This document shows, one piece after another, positions 1-27,700 of a DNA stretch of 64,000 nucleotides; the stretch's first letter is position 1; each line of letters starts with the position of its first letter. The DNA comes from JABAAI01 sp965261955 (lineage in GTDB: Bacteria; Spirochaetota; Leptospiria; Leptospirales; Leptonemataceae), in the NCBI GenBank assembly GCA_965261955.1, contig CBDHEM010000012.1, forward strand, positions 39,858 to 103,857. The letters run 5' to 3'. The position numbers and the translations under genes were made by a program. Under the pieces are notes generated by a model. That model saw nothing but the letters and a program-made list of their open reading frames with translations. It was not told where the DNA came from and ran no database searches.

Positions 1-114
1 GGTGACGTCTTAGCTGCCTTAATGGTGGCTTCTTAGCTGCCTTAATGGTGGCTTCTTAGCTGCCTTAATGGCGGCTTCTTAGCTGCCTTAATGGTGGTTT
101 CTTAGCTGCCTTAA
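1..114. repeat. 23-bp minisatellite, left part
   Basis: Tandem copies of a 23-bp unit containing CTTAGCTGCCTTAATGGTGG. The array stops at 114, where a foldback element is inserted, and resumes at 848. It probably extends off the left edge of the window. Confidence 0.95.
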
Positions 115-847
115 GGCTCTACCCGAAACCAATGAAATTGTAAGACTTATTTGTAGCTGTCATAACTTTTTTTCCCTTTCTTCTGTGCAAATACTTTTTA
201 TACCAGCTTGTTGCTTATTGTGTGTGCTTTAAAATGATATATAAAAAGTCTATATAGGCACCTTTTCTTAGAAGATATATCCAAACACGCAAGGGTCACT
301 CAAGAAATGTCACTTCCTAATTTGTGGCAGGTTTTACAGCCAGGGGCCTTGACCGCAGCGCCCCAAACTCGGTACGAATGTAGCTAAAGGCCTTAGCTGT
401 CGTGTCGTGGTTTTATTATTTTTTTCCGGTGAACCCCCCCTGACTTATGGTGATTAGAAGTGGAGCGGGTCAGTTTTTTTGCGCAATTTCCGTGACTCTT
501 CTCAACACTATAACTCAGGGGGGGTTCACCGGAAAAAGGAAAAAAAACCACTACGCGACAGCTAAGGCCTTTAGCTACATTCGTACCGAGTTTGGGCACT
601 GCGGTCAAGGCCCCTGGCTGTAAAACCTGCCACAAATTAGGAAGTGCCATTTCTTGAGTGACCCTTGCGTGTTTGGATATATCTTCTAAGAAAAGGTGCC
701 TATATAGACTTTTTATATATCATTTTAAAGCACACACAATAAGCAACAAGCTGGTATAAAAAGTATTTGCACAGAAGAAAGGGAAAAAAAGTTATGACAG
801 CTGCAAATAAGTGTTACAATTTTGTTGGTTTCAGGTGTAGTCCCCCC
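115..847. mobile_element. Foldback (long inverted repeat) DNA element inserted in the 23-bp array
   Basis: Two imperfect inverted arms of roughly 340 bp (about 118-460 and 500-840) face each other around a short spacer near 475-490. The arm ends read CTACCCGAAACC on the left and, reverse-complemented, CTACACCTGAAACC on the right. The flanks are TTAA on the left and CTAA on the right. Removing the element with one copy of the target rejoins the 23-bp minisatellite in register, so this is an insertion. It has no credible coding potential: the open frame at 393-650 is made of arm sequence. The structure fits a non-autonomous MITE or foldback element. The TTAA/TA-type target resembles that of the element at 60979-63414, but a shared family is only inferred. 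Confidence 0.85.
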
Positions 848-2968
848 TAATGGTGGTTTGTTTGCCGCCTTAATGGTGGTTTCTTAGCAGACTTAATGGT
901 GGTTTCCTAGCTGCCTTATTAGTGGTTTCTTAGCTGCCTGAATGGTGGTTTCTTACCTGCCTTTAATGGTGGTTTCTTAGCAGCCTTAATGGTGGTTTCT
1001 TAGCTGCCTTGGTGGTTTCCTAGCTGCCTTAATGGTTGTTTCCTAGCTGCCTTAATGGTGACTTCTAAGCTGCCTTAATGGTGGCTTCTTTGCTGTCTTA
1101 ATGGTGGCTTCTTAGCTGCCTTAATGGTGATTTCTTAGCTGCCTTAGTGGTGACTTCTTAGCTGCCTTAATGGTGGCTTCTTAGCTGCCTTAATGGTGGC
1201 TTCTTAACTGCCTTAATGGTGGTTTCTTAGCTGTCTTAATGGTGGCTTCTTAGCTGCCTTAATGGTGGCTTCTTAGCTGCCTTAATTTTGGCTTCTTAGC
1301 TGCCTTAATGTTGGTTTCTAGCTGCCTTAATGATGGCTTCTTAGCTGACTTAATGGTGGCTTCTAGCTGCCTTAATGGTGGCTTCCTAGCTGCCTTAATG
1401 GTGGCTTCTTAGCTGCCTTAAAGGTGGTTTCTAGCTGCCTTAATGGTGGCTTCTTAGCTGCCTTAATGGTGGCTTCTTAGCTGCCTTAATGGTAGCTTCT
1501 TAGCTGCCTTAATGGTGGTTTCTTAGCTGCCTCAATGGTGGTTTCTTAGCTGCCTTAATGGTGGTTTCTTAGCAGACTTAATGGTGGTTTCCTAGCTGCC
1601 TTAGTAGTGGTTTCTTAGCTGCCTGAATGGTGGTTTCTTACCTGCCTTAGTGGTGGTTTCTTAGCAGCCTTAATGGTGGTTTCTTAGCTGCCTTAATGGT
1701 GGTTTCCCAGCTGCCTTAATGGTGGTTTCCTAGCTGCCTTAATGGTGACTTCTAAGCTGCCTTAATGGTGGCTTCTTAGCTGTCTTAATGGTGGCTTCTT
1801 AGCTGCCTTAATGGTAATTTCTTAGCTGCCTTAGTGGTGACTTCTTAGCTGCCTTAATGGTGGCTTCTTAGCTGCCTTAATGGTGGCTTCTTAGCTGCCT
1901 TAATGGTGGTTTCTTAGCTGTCTTAATGGTGGCTTCTTAGCTGCATTAATGGTGGCTTCTTAGCTGCCTTAATTTTGGCTTCTTAGCTGCCTTAATGTTG
2001 GTTTCTAGCTGCCTTAATGGTGGCTTCCTAGCTGCCTTAATGATGGCTTCTTAGCTGACTTAATGGTGGCTTCTAGCTGCCTTAATGTTAGCTTCCTAGC
2101 TGCCTTAATGGTGGCTTCTTAGCTGCCGTAATGGTGGCTTTTTAGCTGCCTTAATGGTGGCTTCTTAGCTGCCTTAATGTTGGCTTCTTAGCTGCCTATG
2201 GTGGCTTCTTAGCTGCCTTAATGGTGGCTTCTTAGCTGCCTTATTTTTGGCTTCTTAGCTGCCTTAATGGTAGCTTCTTAGCTGCCTTAATGGTGGCTTC
2301 TTAGCTGCCTTAATTTTGGCTTCTTAGCTGCCTTAATGTTGGCTTCTAGCTGCCTTAATGTTGGCTTCCTAGCTGCCTTAATGGTGGCTTCTTAGCTGCC
2401 TGGTGGCTTCTAGCTGCCTTAATGGTGGCTTCCTAGCTGCCTTAATGATGACTTCTTAGCTGCCTTAATGGTGGCTCCTTAGCTGCCTTAATGTTGGCTT
2501 CTTAGCTGCCTATGGTGGCTTCTTAGCTGCCTTAATGGTGGCTTCTTAGCTGCCTTATTTTTGGCTTCTTAGCTGCCTTAATGGTAGCTTCTTAGCTGCC
2601 TTAATGGTGGCTTCTTAGCTGCCTTAATTTTGGCTTCTTAGCTGCCTTAATGTTGGCTTCTAGCTGCCTTAATGTTGGCTTCCTAGCTGCCTTAATGGTG
2701 GCTTCTTAGCTGCCTGGTGGCTTCTAGCTGCCTTAATGGTGGCTTCCTAGCTGCCTTAATGATGACTTCTTAGCTGCCTTAATGGTGGCTCCTTAGCTTC
2801 CTGAATGTTGGCTTCTTAGCTGCCATAACGATGACTTCTTAGCTGTCTTAATGGTGGCTTCTTTGCTGTCTTAATGTTGGCTTCTTAAATGCATTAATGG
2901 TGGCTTCTTAGCTGCCTTAATAGTGTCTTCTAAGCTGCCTGAATGGTGGCTTCTTAGCTGCCTTGGTG
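848..2968. repeat. 23-bp minisatellite, main array (about 90 copies)
   Basis: Same 23-bp unit as at 1-114, with variants such as GGTTTC for GGCTTC, and single-base indels. Longer blocks are themselves repeated: the variant order around 850-1330 recurs at 1560-2010, and the order around 2190-2460 recurs at 2510-2780. This indicates growth by duplication of multi-unit segments. No reading frame is kept. Confidence 0.95.
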
Positions 2969-3046
2969 GTTTCAGCCAATAATTGCTCCAAAAATACTCC
3001 AAGTTTACTTGCAGTTCAAAAACAAACATTGAAAGTGTCATCTTCC

Positions 3047-3916
3047 AGATCTAGTGTACAATATGTAGTCACCTGCTGTGTACAATATGTAGTCTCATTC
3101 TAGTATACAATATGCAGTCTCATGCTAGTGTACGATATGTAGTCTCATGCTAGTGTACAATATGTAGTCTCATGCTAGTGTACAATATGTTGTCTCATGC
3201 TAGTGTACAATATGTAGTCTCATGCTAGTGTACAATATGTTGTCTCATGCTAGTATACAATATGCAGTCTCATGCTAGTGTACAATATGTAGTCTCATGC
3301 TAGTGTACAATATGTAGTCTCATGCTAGTGTACAATATGTTGTCTCATGCTAGTGTACAATATGTAGTCTCATGCTAGTGTACAATATGTAGTCTCATGC
3401 TAGTGTACAATATGTAGTCTCATGCTAGTGTACAATATGTAGTCTCATGCTAGTGTACAATATGTAGTCTCATTCTAGTGTACAATATGTATACTCATGC
3501 TAGTGTACAATATGTAGTCTCATGCTAGTATACAATATGTAGTCTCATGCTAGTGTACAATATGTAGTCTCATGCTAGTGTACAATATGTAGTCTCATGC
3601 TAGTGTACAATATGTAGTCTCATGCTAGTGTACAATATGTAGTCTCATGCTAGTGTACAATATGTAGTCTCATGCTAGTGTACAATATGTATTCTCATGC
3701 TAGTGTACAATATGTAGTCTCATGCTAGTGTACAATATGTTGTCTCATGCTAGTGTACAATATGTAGTCTCATGCTAGTGTACAATATGTAGTCTCATGC
3801 TAGTGTACAATATGTAGTCTCATGCTAGTGTACAATATGTAGTCTCATGCTAGTGTACAATATGTAGTCGCATGCTAGTGTACAATATGTAGGCTCATGC
3901 TAGTGTACAATATGTA
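3047..3916. repeat. 25-bp minisatellite (about 34 copies)
   Basis: Head-to-tail copies of a 25-bp unit whose core is CTAGTGTACAATATGTAGTC. Most copies are nearly identical; a variant with TTGTC instead of TAGTC is scattered through the array. The array is not coding. Confidence 0.95.
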
Positions 3917-4219
3917 TATCTGTTCATAAAAACTCTTGTTCCAAATGACTCCGAATGTTCCAATGGATTGTAGCGACTATCTTGATGGCGGTAAAAGAGA
4001 CATGGGTTGCTACATAGCTCATGTGCTGATGTCAAGACCATAGGTGCTGTAGTATTGGTACAACAAATGACCAACGCTCAGTTCTGTTGTTTGGGTTGTG
4101 GAGTTCTCGTTCCTAGGCAACTTACCAAGTCCAAAGGAGGCTAGCTGATCCTCTACCAAATCATCTGGAATTTGGTTGGTCTCTTCTTGCCAAGTCCTTG
4201 AGGAGGTTATGGTCGACCC
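3917..4219. other. No gene recognised
   Basis: About 300 bases of mixed-composition sequence between the 25-bp minisatellite and the dispersed repeat. A minus-strand open frame of about 90 codons runs through 4019-4300, but I do not recognise the product. It may be part of a decayed transposon, since the adjoining sequence recurs at 13.8 kb. Confidence 0.4.
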
Positions 4220-4520
4220 TGCAAGGTTACAGTAACAATAGCAACAAGATATGGTATGTGTTGACATTTGTGTAGTGGACAACATGGTGCATTGGTACAA
4301 TCACAATACAGGCATGTGTTGATATGTGGAATAGTTTCCAACAACATTAGATCTCTGAGTTGGACTTTGTAAAACTCATACTTGATGTAGTCCTCCACCG
4401 CTCAACTACATATAATATACAAAAACAACAAAAGCAAACAACAACAACAACAAAAAAGGGAAAAAAAAGGATAACAAGAAACAAACAAACAAACAAACTA
4501 AGGGTAAAAAAGTGACTTTT
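4220..4520. repeat. Dispersed repeat, copy 1 (partner at 13785-14010)
   Basis: Shares several blocks in the same order and orientation with 13785-14010: CAACAATAGCAACAA-like, ATGTGTTGATATGTG-like, the exact stretch CATACTTGATGTAGTCCTCC, and an AACAAAACAAAC-rich tail. The similarity is clear but diverged. The simple-sequence tail could be that of a SINE or the edge of a retroelement. Its identity is not known. Confidence 0.6.
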
Positions 4521-4697
4521 ATTTTGGATTGACCTCTTAATAAGGAAGACAACATGACTGGACCCAAATCAGTTGGGTGAACCTTGGCCGTTAAAACGCC
4601 AAGACACCAACTTTTTTAAATCTGTATAATGATGGTGTTTGGGACAAGCTGTTTCCTTTATTTGCTAACAGGTCAAGCCAATATATTTGTTGTGTAC

Positions 4698-4870
4698 AGT
4701 TGTTTATTATTATTATTAGTATTATTAGTATTATTATTGTTGTTGTTGTTATTGTTATTGTTATTGTTATTAGTATTATTATTATTATTATTATTAGTAG
4801 TAGTAGTAGTATTTACTATTTTTATTTTTATATTATTGTTTATTGTTATTATTTATTGTTATTATTAATA
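4698..4870. repeat. TTA/ATT-type microsatellite
   Basis: Runs of TTA, TTG and TAG trinucleotides. Two overlapping open frames encoding poly-Leu/Val and poly-Ile/Ser arise purely from the repeat and are not genes. The tract lies in the intron upstream of the first visible endostatin exon. Confidence 0.95.
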
Positions 4871-4978
4871 AACTTTTTCCCACTAGTGGCAATTAATGGA
4901 CCATGTGAAGGTCATAATTATATGGACTGATGATTTGTTATATAATGACTTCATTTGTTTGTGTGTTTGTTTTCTCAG

Positions 4979-19514
<14,536 letters not shown>

Positions 19515-19527
19515 CATTGAGTTTCTA

Positions 19528-19533
19528 AATAAA
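19528..19533 (+). terminator. AATAAA polyadenylation signal of the endostatin gene
   Basis: Canonical AATAAA 14 bases after the stop codon, followed by an AT-rich stretch. This implies a very short 3' UTR. Assigned by position; the cleavage site is not visible. Confidence 0.6.
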
Positions 19534-19779
19534 GATCATCTTTATTTATTGGTACATTTGTTTAATTCAAAGTAGTCCAGTTGTTGTTTATTTGATACTA
19601 ATAGCCACTAATATAAAGAGGGAGGAGGGAGGGGAGCTACAGTGTTCCTCTTAGCAGTAACTTTTGGTTCCCTTTGTGGGGTTTTCCCACCCTTCTTATT
19701 CTGTACATTGGTCAACAGTTTAAGGGAATCCAGTTTAAAAGGGAATGTAGTGTAATTGTGTAGGAAATCTTCACCCGAG
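19534..19779. other. No gene recognised downstream of the endostatin gene
   Basis: Mixed sequence with a purine-rich patch near 19617-19635. I see no further exon or gene. Confidence 0.5.
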
Positions 19780-20000
19780 GGTTGACAATAACCACACACT
19801 TGGATCAACCTCACATTGGGTTGAGTTGACTGACAAAAGCTCAATATATGGGGGCACACACTGGATCCATTTATTATTAGGTTGAGGCAAGGACTATATA
19901 TATGGGGCCACACACTGGATCAATTTTAACTAGGTTGAGGCATGGTTAAAAATAGCTCTGTGAGGACACACACTGAGACACAGGATTAGGCCGGGCTAAC
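19780..20000. repeat. Degenerate tandem repeat of about 60-65 bp
   Basis: Three to four diverged copies share CACACACTGGATCAA-like and TAGGTTGAGGCA-like blocks at roughly even spacing. Confidence 0.7.
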
Positions 20001-20678
20001 AATTAGTATTTGGAGGGGTACATATTATAATATATTGAAGGCATTCTTGAAGTTATCTTCAAGAGCACCTGATGCTGTGGTAGGTATGGGTATAGGATCT
20101 TGATGCATGCACAGCAAACACTCTCCATATCCCAACTGAGGGCGAGGCAACCAACCGGTCAACAACAAGCTGGCTGCAATTAATTTCCTTAGTATAAATA
20201 CATACGTAATAATAAATAGTAAATATCTGTAATTAAAGGTATATAAATTGATTCTACAGTTCTATGTCTTTCATTTTAAAAAAAAATTTTTTTTTCTAGC
20301 TTCACTTCTCTCAATGGTAGTTTTCTGCGTGTCTTCCTTGGTAGCTTCCTGTGTATCTTCATCGGCTGTTTCCAGTGTGTTGGCATCTCTGCTCCTTGTC
20401 TTGTAAGATAACCTACATAATGCCAGATATGCACAAAGATATGTAGTGATATATACCAATTTTCGAGGGCTTATAATTTTGTGTTTTCACATGAATCCTT
20501 TAATCGCTAAAATTTGAGAAGGTAGAATTTCGTGGATGTTAAAGCAAGAGAAGTGGGCGTGGTAGTCTACATTCAATAAATCCACTTCTGATGCATGCAT
20601 GTCCTGATAGGCTCAATTATGACAAAACAAACAAAAACATAAAAATGTATTGAACTGTCGAAAATGAACAGAAACAAT
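20001..20678. other. No gene recognised
   Basis: Unremarkable sequence. A minus-strand open frame at 20271-20459 of about 60 codons is acidic and Thr-rich and shows no family signature. Confidence 0.5.
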
Positions 20679-22401
20679 TGCTACCTATACCACAACTAGC
20701 ATACCATTTAGACTCCTACTACTGCTACCTATACCACAACTAGCATACCATTTAGACTCCTACTACTACTACCTATACCACAACTAGCATACCATTTAGA
20801 CTCCTACTACTACATATACAACAACTAGCATACCATTTAAACTCCTACTACTACTACCTATACCACAACTAGCATACCATTTAGACTCCTTATACTGCTA
20901 CCTATACCACAACTAGCATACCATTTAGACTCCTACTACTGCTACCTATACCACAACTAGCATACCATTTAGACTCCTACTACTGCTACCTATACCACAA
21001 CTAGCATACCATTTAGACTCCTACTACTACTACCTATACCACAACTAGCATACCATTTAGACTCCTACTACTACATATACAACAACTAGCATACCATTTA
21101 AACTCCTACTACTACTACCTATACCACAACTAGCATACCATTTAGACTCCTTATACTGCTACCTATACCACAACTAGCATACCATTTAGACTCCTACTAC
21201 TGCTACCTATACCACAACTAGCATACCATTTAAACTCCTACTACTGCTACCTATACCACAACTAGCATACCATTTAGACTCCTTCTACTGCAACCTATAC
21301 CACAACTAGCATACCATTTAGATCCTACTACTGCTACCTATACCACAACTAGCATACCATTTAAACTCCTACTACTGCTACCTATACCACAACTAGCATA
21401 CCATTTAGACTCCTACTACTGCTACCTATGCCACAACTAGCATACCATTTAGATTCCTACTACTGCTACCTATGCCACAACTAGCATACCATTTAGACTC
21501 CTACTACTACTACCTATACCACAACTAGCATACATTTAGACTCATACTACTGCTACCTATACAACAACTAGCATACCATTTAGACTCATACTACTGCTAC
21601 CTATGCCACAACTAGCATACCATTTAGAATCCTACTACTGCTACCTATGCCACAACTAGCATACATTTAGACTCATACCACTGCTACCTCTACCACAACT
21701 AGCATACCATTTAGACTCCTACTACTGCTAACTATGCCACAACTAGCATACCATTTAGACTCATACTACTGCTACCTATACCACAACTAGCATACATTTA
21801 GACTCATACTACTGCTACCTATATCACAACTAACATACCATTTAGACTCCTACTACTGCTACCTATACCACAACTAGCATACATTTAGACTCATACTACT
21901 GCTACCTATACCACAACTAGCATACCATTTAGACTCCTACTACTGCTACCTATACCACAACTAACATACCATTTAGACTCCTGCTACTGCCACCTATGCC
22001 ACAACTAGCATACCATTTAGACTACTACTACTGCTACCTATACCACAACTAGCATACATTTAGACTCCTGCTACTGCTACCTATGTCACAACTAGCATAC
22101 CATTTAGACTCCTACTACTGCTACCTATACCACAACTAGCAAACCATTTAGACTCCTGCTACTGCTACCTATGCCACAACTAGCATACCATTTAGACTCC
22201 TACTATTGCTACCTATACCACAACTAACATACCATTTAGACTCCTACTACTGCTACCTATACCACAACTAACATACAATTTAGACTCCTACTACTGCTAC
22301 CTATACCACAACTAGCATACCATTAGACTCCTACTAATGCTACCTATACCACAACTAGCATACATTTAGACTCCTACTACTGCTACCTATACCACAACTA
22401 A
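20679..22401. repeat. 44-bp minisatellite (about 39 copies)
   Basis: Unit of 44 bp containing GCTACCTATACCACAACTAG and CATACCATTTAGACTCC. Some copies lack one base (CATACATTTAGACTC). A block of about six units with a distinctive CTACATATACAACAAC variant near 20805 recurs near 21066, so part of the array expanded as a multi-unit block. The array abuts the large satellite without any spacer. Confidence 0.95.
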
Positions 22402-24749
22402 CTGTTTTTGATCAAACCAGTAAAAGAGGACAAATATTTTAAAAAAAGTTTTTCTCCTCAAAGTGAGCCACATACAGATAAACTATGCTTTTCTGTTGTT
22501 TTGAAGCATTTTCGAGGAAATTCACAGAGAACTTCTCTTTTTTGGAAAGAAAGTATCTATCTCAGATAGGAGCACTAAAATACTCAGAGAGTTGGTTTTT
22601 CTAAACATGTTTGAAAAGGAGCAAATCGTGAGGAAAATTTGGATTTGTTTAAACAACTGTTTTTGATCAAACCACCAAAAGGGTACAAATATTAAAAAAA
22701 AAAGTTTTTCTCACCAAATTGAGCCACATTCAGCCAAACTATGCTTTCCTGTTGTTTTGAAGACTTTTCAGGGAAATTCACAGAGAACTTCTCTTTTTAG
22801 TCAAAAAAGTGACTATCTCAGAAAAGAGCACAGACACACTCAGAAAGTTCATTTTTCTTAACAAGTTTGAAAATGGGAAAATCCTGAGGAAAATTTGGAT
22901 TTGTTTAAACAACTGTTTTTGATCAAACTAGTAAATGGGAAAATATTAACAAAAACTTGATTTTCTCCTAAAAGTGATTGACATACAGCTAAACTATGCT
23001 TTTCTGTTGTTTTGAAGGATTTTGTGGAAAATTCTCAGAGAACTTCTCTTTTTAGGAAAGAAAGTATCTATCTCAGAAAGGAGCACTGAAATACTCTGTG
23101 AGTTTGTTTTTCTTAACATGTTTGAAAAGGGGCAAATCCTGAGGAAAATATGGATTTCTTCAAACAAATCTTTTTGATCAAACCATTAAAATGGGACAAA
23201 TATTAAGAAAAACTGTTTTTCTCCTCAAAGTGAGCCACATACAGATAAACTATGCTTTTCTATTATTTTGAAGCATTTTTGGGGAAATTCACAGAAAACT
23301 TCTCATTTTAGTCAAAAAAGTGACTATCTCAGAAAAGAGCACAGAAATACTCAGAAAGTTTGTTTTTCTTAACAAGTTTGAAAAGGGGCAAATACTGAGG
23401 AAAATTTGGAATTGTTTAAACAACTGTTTTTGATCAAACCAGTAAAAGGGAACAAATATTAACAAAAACTGTTTTTCTCCTCAAAGTGAGCCACATACAG
23501 CTAAACTATGCTTTTGTGTTGTTATGAAGCCTTTTGGAGAAAATTCAGGGAGAACTTATCCTTTTAGTCAATAAAGTGGCTAACTCAGAAAGGAGCACTG
23601 AAATACTCAGAACTTTTTTTTCCCTTAAGTTTGAAAAGGGGCAAATCGTTAGGAAAATTTGGATTTCTTTAAAAAAATGTTTTTGATCAAATCAGTAAAA
23701 TGAGGGAAATATTAAAAAAAATGTTTTTCTCCTCAAAGTGAGCCACATACAGATAAACTATGCTTTTCTATTATTTTGAAGCATTTTCGGGAAAATTCAC
23801 AGAAAACTTCTCTTTTTAGTCCAAAAAGTGAATATCTCAGAAAAGAGAACAGAAATACTCAGAAATTTTTTTTTCTTAACAATTTGAAAAGGGGCAAATA
23901 CTGAGGAAAATTTGGAATTGTTTAAACAACTGTTTTTGATCAAACCAGTAAAATGAGGGAAGTATTAACAAAAACTTGTTTTTCTCCTCAAAGTGAGCCA
24001 CATACAGTAAACTATATGCTTTTCTGTTGTTTTGAAGCATTTGGTGGAAATTCACAGAGAACTTCTCTTTTTAGTCCAAAAAGTGACTATCTCAGATAGA
24101 AGCACTGAAATACTCAGAAAGTTTGTTTTTCTTAACATTTTTGAAAATGTTAAATCCCGAGAAAAATTTGGAATTGTTTAAACAACTGTTTTTGATCAAA
24201 CCAGTAAAAGGGGACAAATATTAACAAAAACTTGTTTTTCTCCTCAAAGTGAGCCACATACATATAAACTATGCTTTTCTGTTGTTTTGAAGTATTTTGG
24301 AGGAAATTCAGAGAGAACTTCTCTTCTTAGTCTAAAGGTGGCTATCTCAGAAAGGAGCACTATAATACTCAGAGAGTTGGTTTTTCTAAACATGTTTGAA
24401 AAGGGGCAAATCGTGAGGAAAATTTGGATTTGTTTAAACAACTGTTTTTGATCAAACCACCAAAAGGGTACAAATATTAAGAAAACTGTTTTTCTCCCCA
24501 AATTGAGCCACATTCAGCCAAACTATGCTTTCCTGTTGTTTTGAAGAATTTTCGGAGAAATTCACTGAGAACTTCTCTTTTTAGTCCAAAAAAGAGCACC
24601 GACACACTCAGAAAGTTCATTTTTCTTAACAAGTATGAAAATGGGAAAATATTAACAAAAACTTGATTTTCTCCTAAAAGTGATTGCATACAGCTAAACT
24701 ATGCTTTTCTGTTGTTTTGAAGGATTTTGTGGGAAATTCTCAGAGAACT

Positions 24750-27700
24750 TCTCTTTTTAGGAAAGAAAGTATCTATCTCAGAAAGGAGTACTGAAATACT
24801 CTGAGAGTTTGTTTTTCTTAACATGTTTGAAAAGGGGCAAATTCTGAGGAAAATTTGGATTTGTTTAAACAAATCTTTTTGATCAAACCATTAAAATGGG
24901 ACAAATATTAAGAAAAACTTTTTTTCTCCTGAAAGTGAGCCACATACAGATAAACTATGCTTTTCTATTATTTTGAAGCATTTTGGGGGAAATTCACAGA
25001 AAACTTCTCATTTTAGTCAAAAATCTCAGAAAAGAGCACAGAAATACTCAGAAAGTTTGTTTTTCTTAACAAGTTTGAAAAGGGCAAATACTCAGGAAAA
25101 TTTGGAATTGTTTAAACAACTGTTTTTGATCAAACCATTAAAAGGGGACAAATATTAACAAAAACTGTTTTTCTCCTCAAAGTCAGCCACATACAGATAA
25201 ACTATGCTTTTCTGTTGTTTTGAAGAATTTTGTTGGAAATTCACACAGAACTTCTCTTTTTAGGAAAGAAAGTATCTATCTCAGAAAGGAGCACTAAAAT
25301 ACTCAGAGAGTTGGTTTTTCTAAACATGTTTGAAAAGGGGCAAATCCAGAGGAAAATTTGGATTTGTTTAAACAACTCTTTTTGATCAAACCATTAAAAG
25401 GGGAATAATATTAAGAAAAACTTTTTTTCTCCTCAAAGTGAGCCACATACATATAAACTCTGCTTTTTTTGTTGTTTTGAAGCATTTTGAGGAAATTCAA
25501 AGAGAGCTTCTCTTTTTATTCCAAAAAGTTACTGTCTCAGAAAGGAGCACAGAAATACTCAGAAAGTTTGTCTTTCTTAACAAGTTTGAAAAAGGGCAAA
25601 TACTGAGGAAAATTTGGTGTTGGTTAAACAAATGTTTTTGATCAAACCAGTAAAATGGGGGAAATATTATCAAAAACTTGTTTTTCACCTCAAAGTGAGC
25701 CACATACAGCTAAACTATGCTTTTGTGTTGTTATGAAGCATTTTGGAGAAAATTCAGAGAGAACTTATCTTTTTAGTCAAAAAAGTGGCTAACTCAGAAA
25801 GGAGCACTGAAATACTCAGAACGTTTGTTTTCCTTAACAAGTTTGAAAAGGGGCAAATCGTTAGGAAAATTAGGATTTCTTTAAAAAAATGTTTTTGATC
25901 AAATCAGTAAAATGAGGAAAATATTAACCAAAAATTGTTTTTCTCCTCAAAGTGAGCCACATAGAGATAAACTATGCTTTTCTATTATTTTGAAGCATTT
26001 TCGGGAAAATTCACAGAAAACTTCTCTTTTTAGTCCAAAAAGTGAATATCTCAGAAAAGAGAACAGAAATACTCAGAAAGTTTTTTTTTCTTAACAAGTT
26101 TGAAAAGGGGCAAATACTGAGGAAAATTTGGAATTGTTTAAACAACTTTTTTTGATCAAACCAGTAAAATGAGGGAAATATTAAAAAAAATTGTTTTTCT
26201 CCTCAAAGTGAGCCACATACAGTAAACTATGCTTTTTGTTGTTTTGAAGCATTTGGTGGAAATTCACAGAGAACTTCCCTTTTTAGTCCAAAAAGTGACT
26301 ATCTCAGAGAGAAGCACTGAAATACTCAGAAAGTTTGTTTTTCTTAACATTTTTGAAAATGTTAAATCCCGAGAAAAATTTGGAATTGTTTAAACAATTT
26401 TTTTTGATCAAACCAGTAAAAGGGGACAAATATTAACAAAAACTTGTTTTTCTCCTCAAAGTTAGCCACATACAGATAAACTATCCTTTTCTGTTGATTT
26501 GAAGCATTTTCGAGGCGGTTCAGAGAGAACTTCTCTTTTTAGGAAAGAAAGTATCTATATCAGAAAGGAACACTAAAATACTCAGAGATTTTGTTTTTCT
26601 AAACATGTTTGAAAAGGAGCAAATCCTGAGGAAAATTTGGATTTGTTTAAACAACTCTTTTTGATCAAACCATTAAAAGGGGACAAATATTAAGGAAAAC
26701 TGTTTTTCTTCTCAAAGTGAGCCACATACAGAAAAACTATGCTTTTCTGTTGTTTTGAAGCATTTTCGGAGAAATTCACAAAGAACTTCTCTTTTTAGTC
26801 CAAAAAGTGACTATTTCAGAAAGCAGCACAGAAATACTCAGCAATTTTGTTTTTCATAACAAGTTTGAAAAGGGGCAAATACTGTGGAAAATTTGGAGTT
26901 GGTTAAACAACCTTTTTTGATAAAACCATTAAAATTGGGGAAATATTAACAAAAACTTGTTTTTCTCCTCAAAGTGAGCCACATACATATAAACTATGCT
27001 TTTCTGTTGTTTTGAAGAATTTTGGAGGAAATTCAGAGAGAACTTCTCTTTTTAGTCCAAAAAGTGGCTATCTCAGAAAGGAGCACTGAAATACTCAGAG
27101 AGTTGGTTTTTCTAAATATGTTTGAAAAGGGACAAATCGGGAGGAAAATTTGGATTTGTTTAAACAGCTGTTTTTGATCAAACCACCAAAAGGGTACAAA
27201 TATTAAGAAAAACTGTTTTTCTCCCCAAATTGAGCCACATTCAGCCAAACTATGCTTTCGTGTTGTTTTGAAGACTTTTCAGGAAAATTCACAGAGAACT
27301 TCTCTTTTCAGCCCAAAAAGTGACTATCTCAGATAGAAGCACTGAAATACTCAGAAAGTTTGTTTTTCTTAACATTTTTGAAAATGTTAAATCCGAGAAA
27401 AATTTGGAATTGTTTAAACGACTGTTTTTGATCAAACTAGTAAAAGGGGACAAATATTAACAAAAATTGTTTTTCTCCTCAAAGTTAGCCACATACAGAT
27501 AAACTATGCTTTTCTGTTGTTTTGAAACATTTTCGAGGAGGTTCAGAGAGAACTTCTCTTTTTAGGAAAGAAAGTATCTATCTCAGAAAGGAGCACTAAA
27601 ATACTCAGAGAGTTTGTTTTTCTAAACATGTTTGAAAAGGAGCAAATCCTGAGGAAAATTTGGATTTGTTTAAACAACTCTTTTTGATCAAACCATTAAA

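Noticed and set aside
3047..3916. Regular short repeats resembling a CRISPR array
   Set aside because: There are no spacers (the units abut directly), no cas genes, and the context is animal nuclear DNA.
4629..4930. Open frames encoding poly-Leu and poly-Ile/Ser
   Set aside because: Translation of a TTA/ATT microsatellite; there is no non-repetitive coding part.
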